Shown here: positions 23,560 to 31,202 of the stretch, piece after piece
Numbering within the stretch: position 1 is the first letter of the stretch
Layout of the letters: each line of letters starts with the position of its first letter
Assembly: GCA_947595345.1 (NCBI GenBank)
Contig: CANQEQ010000003.1
Span: 1-34,562, forward strand
Reading direction: 5' to 3'
DNA: 34,562 nucleotides
Origin: an uncultured Bacilli bacterium
GTDB taxonomy: Bacteria > Bacillota_I > Bacilli_A > RF39 > UBA660
Position numbers and translations under genes: made by a program
Notes under the pieces: model-generated
Database searches by the model: none
Told to the model about the DNA's origin: nothing
Seen by the model: the letters and a program-made list of their open reading frames with translations, nothing else

Positions 23560-25335
23560 CTATTTTAAGCTTTTTCTTTTAATAATTTCCTCTGGTTTTA
23601 AAACTTCATACCTTGTTTCTATTTTATAATCAAACTTTAAAGGTAAAATTAACCCTGTTATATCTTTTATATTAGGAAGTCTTAAAGTCTCCTCTTCTAT
23701 TTTAGAAGGTAAAATTGTATTAGATATTTCTCTTAACCAATAAATATTTGCTTTTTTTCCAATATAATCAGGTAAAGTAGAATTAATTAATTTAATAGCA
23801 CCCAACAAATTCAAGTCATCTCTTAAAAACTTTGGAAAAGAAATATTTTTAAGTGTTGCATCTTCAATTAAAAAACAATGCATATTTAAAGAGCCATATA
23901 CTTCTTTTGGAAAAACTATATTATCTAGAAAACCATTTACATCAAATTCAATATTGCCATACAGTTTTTCAGTTAAAAATTTAATATTACTTCTATCTTG
24001 CCAATTAGAAATTTTTATATTTCCAACTATAATTTGAGGTGTTATTAATAAGTTATCACTATCTAATAAAAAATCACCATAATAAACTTTAGTTAGATTT
24101 GTAATTTCTGTTTCTAAAATAGCTACTTCTTCTTTTTGACAATTAAAAATTCTACTTAAATCACTTTTAATATCCCGACTTTTAATTATTTCAGAAACTC
24201 TAATATCCCCATCATAGCCAAAGCCAATTATTTTATTATCAAGTTGATATAAAAATCTAAGTTCTTCTATACTTAATTCTTGTTTAGCTTCATTTTTATT
24301 ATAAATTTTTGTAACCTCTTCCATATCTTCTAATTTTTTATAATGTAAATCATTTTTAAAATAGGTATTAAGCATAGTTTTTAAAACATCTGTAAGTTCT
24401 GCTTCTACATCTTGACTCTTCCCTACTCCTCTTATTTCAGCAATTGCTTCATCTTCCATCCGAATAGCAATTCTTGGTATTTTAAATTCGTTATTCAAAT
24501 CTTTGGTAAAATAGATATAAAAGTCTCCCCTTTCAAGTTGACTTTTAGCAACACTTAAAACAGCTGTACACCAATTAGTATTATAACCTTCTATGCTTTC
24601 TACAAGTAAAGACGGATTACTAAACCTTGGAAAATGAACCCACATTCCTTCGTTATTTTCATTTTCTTTTTCATCTTTAGTAATTTTCTTTAAAAAATAA
24701 GGATAAATTTTAGAAAATGAACCAGTTTTAACAATATTTTCTATTTCTTTATTATCTAAGGCATCATTCTTTAAATATTCTATTAAATTTAAAACAGTTT
24801 CTTGAAAGGCTTTTTTATTAAGTTCTATAAAAGGTGATATAGTATTTATTCCTCTATGATTATAAGAATTAGTATCATCATCAAAGCTTCCGATTTTAAG
24901 TATTCCTTTTAAAGCCCAATATTTAACCCAAAAAGGATAAGTATTGTCTTCTAAAAACAAATAATTAAGCCAAACATCTAAACTTTTCTTTTGATTATTG
25001 ATTACTTCTTTAATGACACTTTCTTCATAATTATCATTTAAAAGATTACCATAACCTTTTTCTAATAAAATTCTTTTTCTAAATTCTAAATAACTATTTT
25101 TTATATTTTCTTTTTTTATAATATATTTAGAATATATAACTTCATATAAATATTTAAGGTGCTCTTTAGCAAGTAATTTAGTTTCTATAGCTTCTAATTT
25201 CTTAAGATATTCTTTAATATTTTCAAATTTAGCATATTTATTACCACTTGTATGTCTTAATAATTGAAAGTTTAAATATAAACTTTTATCTAAATTAGAA
25301 ATTAATCTAATAGCTTTAGTTTCTAAATTCTCCAT
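23560..25335 (-). CDS. Large modular protein of unknown function with LRR/solenoid-like C-terminus
   Basis: 591 aa, soluble, with no signal peptide. Three regions can be seen. Residues 1-240 are helical and charged. Residues about 250-325 hold a compact motif with W255-C256-T257 (NWCTA), FYIYF, PRIAIRM and AEIRG, resembling a beta-strand domain found in some phage- and plasmid-encoded proteins. Residues about 410-575 show spaced repeats such as FPKEVYGSLNM, FPKFLRDDLNL and LPDYIGKKANI. These read like a short leucine-rich or beta-solenoid array ending in LPSKIEEETLRLPNI. GGTGAT precedes ATG 25335. A terminator separates it from the xseB operon, and rplU has its own promoter, so it is a free-standing insertion among housekeeping genes. 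I do not recognise a named family. Confidence 0.75.
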   Translation of the reverse strand: MENLETKAIRLISNLDKSLYLNFQLLRHTSGNKYAKFENIKEYLKKLEAIETKLLAKEHLKYLYEVIYSKYIIKKENIKNSYLEFRKRILLEKGYGNLLNDNYEESVIKEVINNQKKSLDVWLNYLFLEDNTYPFWVKYWALKGILKIGSFDDDTNSYNHRGINTISPFIELNKKAFQETVLNLIEYLKNDALDNKEIENIVKTGSFSKIYPYFLKKITKDEKENENNEGMWVHFPRFSNPSLLVESIEGYNTNWCTAVLSVAKSQLERGDFYIYFTKDLNNEFKIPRIAIRMEDEAIAEIRGVGKSQDVEAELTDVLKTMLNTYFKNDLHYKKLEDMEEVTKIYNKNEAKQELSIEELRFLYQLDNKIIGFGYDGDIRVSEIIKSRDIKSDLSRIFNCQKEEVAILETEITNLTKVYYGDFLLDSDNLLITPQIIVGNIKISNWQDRSNIKFLTEKLYGNIEFDVNGFLDNIVFPKEVYGSLNMHCFLIEDATLKNISFPKFLRDDLNLLGAIKLINSTLPDYIGKKANIYWLREISNTILPSKIEEETLRLPNIKDITGLILPLKFDYKIETRYEVLKPEEIIKRKSLK

Positions 25336-25378
25336 AAAAAATCACCACTTGTTAGAATATCATACTTTTTAAATAAAA

Positions 25379-25424
25379 AAAATAAAAACTTAAGATTTTA
25401 TAGTAAAAAACTATAAACTTAAGC
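25379..25424 (-). terminator. Terminator of the nusB-xseA-xseB operon
   Basis: An imperfect stem has CTTAAG at both ends (25389-25394 and 25418-25423) and TATAG/CTATA inside. On the minus strand it is followed by a T-rich run. Confidence 0.75.
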
Positions 25425-25425
25425 T

Positions 25426-26265
25426 TTATTTACTTTCTTTATAAGTAGTTTTAATACTTTCTAAAGTTAAATTCTTATTAATTAATTTTAAATCAACAAC
25501 TTTACTTCCAACATATCTATAAGTGTCATTGTCTTTAGCTTCAAGAGCAAAAACTAAGGTAACTTTATCTCCATCTATCTTTTGATAAGCTAAATTATGT
25601 CTTAAAGTTTCAAATTCAAACTCTGAGAAAGTTAATACTATATTAGAATTATCTTTATATAATCTAATTGTATCTCCCTCAAGATATTCTTGCTCAATTG
25701 TTAAATCAACATCACTTATATTTAAGTAATTTTTAAAATAAGTTAAAAGTGTCTTATAAGGCATAGTAATCTTCGTTGTTAAACAATATTTTTCATTATC
25801 ACTACACATTTCTAATTTATCAGTACTTCCCCAAATTAAATAAGTAGCTATCTCTGTTAATTTTTGATTATCAATTTTTTCTTTATCATAATTTTCTACA
25901 TTATATAACATAACTCTAGAATTAATTATATAATTATCAATCATAGTTGAAGTAATACCATAATCTTTTTCAGATATATCTTTACAAGCATCTTGTAAAT
26001 TATCTTGAGGTTTTAAATAATTATTATAAATTACAAATATTATTAATAATAAGGCTATAAATATAATAATTGTAAAAAGAATACTCGTAAATGATTGAAT
26101 AGTATCATTCAAATTTTTAGGTTTATTCTCTTTAATTGGTTCAACTTCTAAAATCTTTTTTCCTTTAGTACTTTTAGAAGTAGTCGTCTTTTTAGTCTCA
26201 TTTGTCTTTAAATTTTTTTTATTTTTAGTATTTTTATTTGGTGTTTTTTTCTTATTGTCTTTCAT
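25426..26265 (-). CDS. Single-pass membrane protein with Lys-rich N-terminus, unknown function
   Basis: 279 aa. Residues 1-55 are a Lys/Asn/Thr-rich cytoplasmic tail. One hydrophobic helix follows (about 60-82, SILFTIIIFIALLLIIFVIY). The outer part of about 195 residues contains a few Cys (DACKD, EMCSDNEKYC) and alternating strand-like stretches. I recognise no domain. It is the last gene of the nusB-xseA-xseB transcript, five bases after xseB, and a terminator follows. The position in a transcription/DNA-repair operon gives no direct hint of role. A lineage-specific surface protein is the simplest reading. Confidence 0.7.
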   Translation of the reverse strand: MKDNKKKTPNKNTKNKKNLKTNETKKTTTSKSTKGKKILEVEPIKENKPKNLNDTIQSFTSILFTIIIFIALLLIIFVIYNNYLKPQDNLQDACKDISEKDYGITSTMIDNYIINSRVMLYNVENYDKEKIDNQKLTEIATYLIWGSTDKLEMCSDNEKYCLTTKITMPYKTLLTYFKNYLNISDVDLTIEQEYLEGDTIRLYKDNSNIVLTFSEFEFETLRHNLAYQKIDGDKVTLVFALEAKDNDTYRYVGSKVVDLKLINKNLTLESIKTTYKESK

Positions 26266-26270
26266 ATTAC

Positions 26271-26501
26271 CTACTCTTCTACTTCAAATTCTTCTAATGT
26301 TCCATCACTTTTTACTATTTTATTTATCATATCGGTAGCTGTTTTTAGCTTCTTGTCACAAAGCTTAGCAATAGTTGATGCTTCATTAAACTTATTTATA
26401 GCATCATCAAGCATAACATCACCACTTTCAAGCTCCCGAACAATTGTTTCTAATTTTTTGATATTCTCTTCAAAACTTAATTCTTTTTCATTCGCTTTCA
26501 T
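26271..26501 (-). CDS. xseB: Exodeoxyribonuclease VII small subunit
   Basis: 76 aa, usual size. The pattern LSFEENIKKLETIVRELESGDVMLDDAINKFNEA is diagnostic of XseB. It binds XseA in several copies to form the single-strand exonuclease VII. AAGGAG precedes the ATG, which lies inside the end of an unknown gene that separates it from xseA. Confidence 0.95.
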   Translation of the reverse strand: MKANEKELSFEENIKKLETIVRELESGDVMLDDAINKFNEASTIAKLCDKKLKTATDMINKIVKSDGTLEEFEVEE

Positions 26502-27210
26502 AATTTCTCCTTTTCATTATAATTTTCTCATGTTTTTCTTCTTCGTCTTTTTCTAATACTTCATTATTCATTCTTACAGCAAATATTTCATGTCCTCTAA
26601 AATTTAACCATAAGAATATTTTTAATTGTAATTCTTGCTCTGGACTTTTCATATCTAAAGTTTCTTCATTTAATAAAAAGTCTTTAAAGGCTAAAATATC
26701 TAAATTTTCACTTACTTCAATATAAATATTTATTTTAGTTTCTAAATTTTTATTTTTATAGATAAAAACATAATGTTTAAAATCTATACCATCACTTGAG
26801 GCTACAAGATAATCTAAGCCTTTACTTGTATATTTTCTTTCTAAAAAAGTTTTCTTTTTAGTATTATAATATATGGTTTTAACATGTCTTAAATCTTTAT
26901 TTTTAAAGGTATATTCTAAAATATAATCTGAGTATTCCGGGTGAACTCTAATTCTTTTCTTGGAAATATTTATTTCTATATCATAATTTATAAAATCAAG
27001 ATTAGAAGTAGCTTTTACTTTAAGTTCATATATACCATCAGTTCCTTCTAACTCTTTTATATTAATACTTTCTATTTTATAGATTAAATTAGAATTTAAA
27101 CTTGTAAAAACTAAATCAATAAGCTTAGGAATACTAACTAAAGTCTCCGTAAATATAGAACGTATTTCTTTTTTTATTCTTAAATTATTAGTATTAATAT
27201 TTAGCTCCAT
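26488..27210 (-). CDS. Unknown protein inserted between xseA and xseB
   Basis: About 240 aa from ATG 27210; a GTG at 27228 would add six residues. It overlaps the 3' end of xseA by 17 bases and the 5' end of xseB by 14, so all three are translationally coupled. It has no signal peptide or membrane segment. Composition suggests alternating beta strands (EINISKKRIRVHPEYSDYILEYTF, then HVKTIYYNTKKKTFLERKYTSK). The tail is rich in Glu and Lys (VLEKDEEEKHEKIIMKRR). I do not recognise a family. Normally xseA and xseB are adjacent, so the insertion is notable. Possible roles include a modulator of exonuclease VII or an unrelated passenger. Confidence 0.8.
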   Translation of the reverse strand: MELNINTNNLRIKKEIRSIFTETLVSIPKLIDLVFTSLNSNLIYKIESINIKELEGTDGIYELKVKATSNLDFINYDIEINISKKRIRVHPEYSDYILEYTFKNKDLRHVKTIYYNTKKKTFLERKYTSKGLDYLVASSDGIDFKHYVFIYKNKNLETKINIYIEVSENLDILAFKDFLLNEETLDMKSPEQELQLKIFLWLNFRGHEIFAVRMNNEVLEKDEEEKHEKIIMKRRNYESE

Positions 27211-28537
27211 ATATTTCTTTAACCTCACTTTCTAAATACCCCTCATTTATTCTTGTTTTAATAATATCACCTTTTGCTACTTCTTCTAATTTAGTAATTG
27301 CTTTTTCATTTTTAGTTGTAATTGAATAACCTCTTTTAATAGTAGTAATGGGATTTAAAACTTCAACCTTATTTAGTAAGTTAAGATAGTTATTTTCTTT
27401 TTCTTTTAAATAATCTTTTCCAAGGTTTTTAATTTTTTTAATTAAATCATTATATAAATATATATCATCAATTAATAAGACTTTCGGATTTTTAAATACA
27501 AAGCTTTTTTTAAGTTCTTCTAATTTAGTACTCTTATTAAGAATATATAAATTCATACTTTTAATTAAATTTTCATATAAATTAGAAAATGCTTGTTCTT
27601 TAATTTCATAAATTCGTTTTGGATTTTTAAATACTTGACTATTTTCTAAACTGGTAAGTTTTTCATTATAAATACTTACTTTATGAAGTAAAGCTTTTTT
27701 AAGTCTAATAGTTACTTGCTCTAAATAATTTAAAACATCCGGAAGATTAGGAACGGCCATTTCAGCAGCTCCAGTTGGCGTTGGAGCTCTTTTATCAGCT
27801 ACAAAATCAGCAATTGTAAAATCTATTTCATGACCAACAGCTGATATTATAGGAACCTTGGAATTATAAATAGCTCTAGCTACACATTCTTCATTAAAAG
27901 GCCACAAATCTTCAATAGAGCCTCCACCTCTACCAACAATTAAAACATCTATATCATAAGTATTAGCAAGTTCAATTTTTTTTACAATATCATTCTTAGC
28001 AAGTTCTCCTTGAACAAGAGATGGGAAAAGAATTGTTTCAGCAATTGGCCAACGTCTTTTAATCGTAGATAAAATATCTTTAATAGCTGCTCCTGTTGGA
28101 GCTGTTATAATTCCAATTTTTTTAGGAATTTTAGGTATTCTTTTTTTATGTTCTTCTTTAAATAAACCTTCTTTATTTAGTTTTTCTTTAAGTCTTTCAA
28201 AAGCTAAATACAAATTACCAAAGCCATCTTCTTCCATATTTTCAACAATAATTTGATAACTACCACTAGCTTCATATACCGTAATTCTTCCTACTACTAA
28301 AACTTTCATACCATCAGTCGGTGGAAATTTAACTTTTATTGCATTATTTTGAAACATAATTGCACTTATTCTAGAATTTTCATCTTTAAGTGTAAAATAG
28401 AAATGTCCCCGAGAATGTTTTTTAAAATTTGATATTTCACCTTTTAGAAAAACTACTCCTAAATTAGGGTCATTATCAATTTTATATTTTATATATCTAT
28501 TTAATTGACTTACGGTAATATAATCATTCTTTTCCAT
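27194..28537 (-). CDS. xseA: Exodeoxyribonuclease VII large subunit
   Basis: 447 aa, usual length. The N-terminal OB-fold (YITVSQLNRYIKYKIDNDPNLGVVFLKGEISNFK, then HFYFTLKDENSRISAIMF) binds single-stranded DNA. The catalytic region has GIITAPTGAAIKDIL, the glycine run VGRGGGSIEDLWPFNEE and the AVGHEIDFTIADFVADKRAPTPTGAAE block. The C-terminus is a long coiled coil ending in the RGYSITTKNEK segment. Exonuclease VII degrades single-stranded DNA in repair. ATG 28537 lies inside nusB (14-base overlap), with GAGGA upstream. Confidence 0.97.
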   Translation of the reverse strand: MEKNDYITVSQLNRYIKYKIDNDPNLGVVFLKGEISNFKKHSRGHFYFTLKDENSRISAIMFQNNAIKVKFPPTDGMKVLVVGRITVYEASGSYQIIVENMEEDGFGNLYLAFERLKEKLNKEGLFKEEHKKRIPKIPKKIGIITAPTGAAIKDILSTIKRRWPIAETILFPSLVQGELAKNDIVKKIELANTYDIDVLIVGRGGGSIEDLWPFNEECVARAIYNSKVPIISAVGHEIDFTIADFVADKRAPTPTGAAEMAVPNLPDVLNYLEQVTIRLKKALLHKVSIYNEKLTSLENSQVFKNPKRIYEIKEQAFSNLYENLIKSMNLYILNKSTKLEELKKSFVFKNPKVLLIDDIYLYNDLIKKIKNLGKDYLKEKENNYLNLLNKVEVLNPITTIKRGYSITTKNEKAITKLEEVAKGDIIKTRINEGYLESEVKEIYGAKY

Positions 28538-28937
28538 TTAAGTCCTCATTATGATAAATTTTATCTAAACAAGCATTTATCATTTTAGTAACATTTGTAT
28601 CACTGTAAGTTTTAGAAAGTTCTATAGTCTCATTAATACAAACAATTGAAGGAGTATTAGTATACATAAGTTCATAAATACCTAAACTTAAAATAGCTTT
28701 ATCTACTTTACTTAACCTATCAATTGTCCAATTAGTTAAATATTTATTAGCTAACTCTGATATTTCCTCTTGCTTCTTGATAATTCCCATAACAGTATCT
28801 TTAACAAAAGCATTTTCAATTTCTAATTGTTCATGAATAAGAGTTTCTACATCATATTTAACCTTCGTTTTTTCTAAAATATAAACTTGATATAATACTT
28901 TAATTATAATATCTCGTAATTGACTTCTGTTTTTCAC
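28524..28937 (-). CDS. nusB: Transcription antitermination protein NusB
   Basis: 137 aa, usual length. NusB with NusE(S10) binds boxA RNA and supports antitermination on rRNA operons. The all-helical pattern (LRDIIIKVLYQVYILEKT, then LTNWTIDRLSKVDKAILSLGIYELMYTNTPSIVCINETIELSKTYSD) is diagnostic. The start is GTG 28937, with GGTGAT spaced five bases upstream. The TGA stop confirms the standard genetic code. It overlaps xseA by 14 bases. Confidence 0.96.
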   Translation of the reverse strand: MKNRSQLRDIIIKVLYQVYILEKTKVKYDVETLIHEQLEIENAFVKDTVMGIIKKQEEISELANKYLTNWTIDRLSKVDKAILSLGIYELMYTNTPSIVCINETIELSKTYSDTNVTKMINACLDKIYHNEDLNGKE

Positions 28938-28959
28938 TTAAATCACCAAGATAATTGTA

Positions 28960-29832
28960 TCATAAAATACCTAGTTTTTTTAGTATTTTCTTAAAAAATT
29001 CTTTTATTTTTTCAAGTATAACCTTAAAAATGTTCTTTTTTTCTTTATAATCTTCTTTATTTTCCATATTACTTTCTAAACTATTTTCTAAATTATCATT
29101 TATATTTTCTTCTTCTTTATTAGTTTCTATTGGAACTTCTTTAGGTGATGCTTCTTTAATTTCTTCTTTTTTATAAAAAGTTCCAAATTCATTTGAGATT
29201 GCAACCCAAGCATTATTATCTATTTTAACCCAAGTATAATTGCCTGCATCTTTTGTATCTAAAACATTATATATTCCTTTATTTATATAGCCTAATATTT
29301 TTCCATTAGGGGTTTCTCGTACATATAAATTGCTTATTTTAACTTCATATTGGTCTTTAGTTTTATCTCTTTTAGTAGGTGTTTTTAGATATTTCCATTC
29401 AACATAATTATATTGTTCAAAATCTTCCCAATTTCTAGCATTCCAACTTTTTTTATATTCTGATTTATTAAACCAACCAAAATGTAAATGCACTCCCGTT
29501 ACAGCTCCGGTTTTACCAGCTTTTCCTAGTTCCTTATTTTTATTAACTTTCTCACCCTTTTTAGTATTAATGCTTGCTAAATGTTCATATAAACCTACTT
29601 TATTAAGCCGGGGAAATAAAACATATATAAAATTACCACTAGTAGAATTGTAGCCTACCTCAAGCACTTCCCCATCCTCAAGAGGATAAACAGCTAAATT
29701 TTTATTGTTAGTTCCATAATCAACTCCAGCATGTAAAGTTCTTTTTTTAGTAATTGGGTGAATCCTATAACCAAAAGGACTAGTTATATAAGGATTATAA
29801 TTTTTAAATAAACGAAATCCATTTTTACTCAT
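28960..29832 (-). CDS. M23 (LytM-type) peptidoglycan endopeptidase with SH3 domain, no signal peptide
   Basis: 290 aa. The M23 domain occupies residues about 10-125, and all five active-site and metal residues appear present: H34-x3-D38, H84, and H115-L-H117. An SH3-type cell-wall-binding domain follows (about 165-225, with LYVRETPNGKILGYI). The last 60 residues are acidic, then end in a basic amphipathic helix (KIKEFFKKILKKLGIL). There is no signal peptide, which is unusual for a host wall enzyme and typical of phage endolysins. It lies between spoIIP and nusB with ribosome-binding site AGGAGG. It could be a captured endolysin, or a wall enzyme used during sporulation. Cutting of peptide cross-bridges is likely. 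Confidence 0.85.
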   Translation of the reverse strand: MSKNGFRLFKNYNPYITSPFGYRIHPITKKRTLHAGVDYGTNNKNLAVYPLEDGEVLEVGYNSTSGNFIYVLFPRLNKVGLYEHLASINTKKGEKVNKNKELGKAGKTGAVTGVHLHFGWFNKSEYKKSWNARNWEDFEQYNYVEWKYLKTPTKRDKTKDQYEVKISNLYVRETPNGKILGYINKGIYNVLDTKDAGNYTWVKIDNNAWVAISNEFGTFYKKEEIKEASPKEVPIETNKEEENINDNLENSLESNMENKEDYKEKKNIFKVILEKIKEFFKKILKKLGIL

Positions 29833-29855
29833 TAAATACCTCCTTTTATATTCTA

Positions 29856-29900
29856 TTAAAAAAAATAATAACTAAATAATTAAATTATCTAGTTATTATT
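29856..29900 (-). terminator. Terminator of the YqxA-like gene
   Basis: An eleven-base stem AATAATAACTA/TAGTTATTATT (29864-29874 and 29890-29900) is followed on the minus strand by a T run. It includes the stop codon. Confidence 0.8.
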
Positions 29901-30204
29901 CTAAAGCACTACCTAACTTATTAAATAAAAATTTTATAAATTTATCTACCATATTACTAGCTTTAGTTGATATTTTTAAAGACATTTTAGTAGTTTTATT
30001 ACTATAATCAGTTTCAGGTTCTTGATAATTTTCAAGTAAAATATCTTTTCCATTCTTAACATCACTTTCAAATTCTTCAATTTTTTGATTAGTTAAAATA
30101 ACTTCTTCACCTTTTAATTTAGTATAATACCCACTTGAATACGAAATATAAAGACCTAGGAATGCTACTATTAAAAGTATAATAAAAATTTTAAATATTT
30201 TCAT
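29896..30204 (-). CDS. Small anchored extracytoplasmic protein, YqxA/DUF3679-like by position
   Basis: 102 aa. An N-terminal hydrophobic helix (about 4-22) anchors an outer part containing an acidic stretch (EEFESDVKNGKDILLENYQEPETDYSN) and a C-terminal amphipathic helix (SNMVDKFIKFLFNKLGSALE). It lies directly downstream of spoIIP, as yqxA does in Bacillus, and shares that layout of anchor, loop and C-terminal helix. I see no residue-level motif that proves homology. Its own terminator follows. A sporulation-linked role is inferred from position only. Confidence 0.6.
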   Translation of the reverse strand: MKIFKIFIILLIVAFLGLYISYSSGYYTKLKGEEVILTNQKIEEFESDVKNGKDILLENYQEPETDYSNKTTKMSLKISTKASNMVDKFIKFLFNKLGSALE

Positions 30205-30253
30205 ATAATCACCAGAACAAGTATATTAAATCTACAAGATAAAATATGTCGTT

Positions 30254-31132
30254 TTAAGGATTTTTACTTATATAATCATATAACATATTTGCAATTACTT
30301 TTAAAGTATTATTTACTTCTTCAATTGTATTATCAACTCCCCCTACTTCAATTAAAAATACATTCCGAGAAAAATCTTGATTATAAACACCATTTACATT
30401 AGCACCTTTTTTTTCATATATTCCCCGACTTAAACCTTTATAATTTTTATTTAAGTAATCATTTAAAATAGTTATTTTTTCTTTATTTTCTTTATAATTT
30501 TCATTCTCTAAACCTAGTAAAAACATTACTTTAGCATAACTTACGCCATCTATTTCTATGGTTGTTATATCTCTTTTAACACTATCTCTATGTAAATCTA
30601 TAAAATAATTAAGTTCCACGTTTCTAAGTTTTTCTTCTTCCATTAATCTTCTACTTATTTTATAACTATCCTTGTATTCTAATTTTTCTTTATTTAAAAT
30701 TTCAACTACATTCTCTTCTTCAACTAAACTATTAATTCCAAGTTTCTTTAATTCTTCTTCTAAGATGTAACTAGCTGTTCTTACAGTTGGGGTTATATTA
30801 TAAAGAGCATTTTTCTTATAACTATATTCTTCATTTGAATGGGTATTATAAATATAGACAATTGGTTTGTTGGTATTATAAGCTATATTAGAAACTTCTA
30901 AATCTAAACTTTCAGGAGCTTCTTTAAAATATTTTATAGCTTTCTTATTTTTTATATAAAAGTTTAAAAAATCAAACTTAATATTAGGAGCCATTTCTTT
31001 AGTAAACTCTAATTTTAGAATTTTTAAAATTTTTTTATCTAAATCTTTACTTGTCAATTTGTAACTTAAAACTAAGGACATTACTAATAAACTTAGAATA
31101 AAAATAGTATAAATAAACTTGATAAATTTCAA
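30254..31132 (-). CDS. spoIIP: Stage II sporulation protein P
   Basis: 292 aa from the likely TTG start at 31132; GTG 31139-31141 is in frame but forms part of the GGTGAT ribosome-binding site. SpoIIP is a membrane-anchored amidase/endopeptidase that trims peptidoglycan during engulfment. An N-terminal anchor helix (about 6-25) is followed by the amidase core with YIYNTHSNEEY (first metal His), FIDLHRDS (second His), and FLIEVGGVDNTIEEVNNT (catalytic Glu). GVYNQDFSRN is also typical. It is shorter than the roughly 400-residue B. subtilis protein, mainly in the linker after the anchor. SpoIIM is encoded 10 kb away in this window. Confidence 0.93.
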   Translation of the reverse strand: MKFIKFIYTIFILSLLVMSLVLSYKLTSKDLDKKILKILKLEFTKEMAPNIKFDFLNFYIKNKKAIKYFKEAPESLDLEVSNIAYNTNKPIVYIYNTHSNEEYSYKKNALYNITPTVRTASYILEEELKKLGINSLVEEENVVEILNKEKLEYKDSYKISRRLMEEEKLRNVELNYFIDLHRDSVKRDITTIEIDGVSYAKVMFLLGLENENYKENKEKITILNDYLNKNYKGLSRGIYEKKGANVNGVYNQDFSRNVFLIEVGGVDNTIEEVNNTLKVIANMLYDYISKNP

Positions 31133-31174
31133 AAATATCACCAGTAAAGTATATGTTTTAAATTTTAATATATG

Positions 31175-31202
31175 AAAAAAGAATTAGTTTAGGCTAATTC
31201 TT
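31175..31202 (-). terminator. Terminator of valS
   Basis: A nine-base stem AAGAATTAG/CTAATTCTT (31179-31187 and 31194-31202) overlaps the valS stop codon. On the minus strand a run of T follows. Confidence 0.8.

Noticed and set aside
26353-26556. Plus-strand ORF of 67 codons
   Set aside because: Antisense to xseB and the preceding gene; its hydrophobic, Phe-rich composition is the expected mirror of Lys-rich coding sequence.
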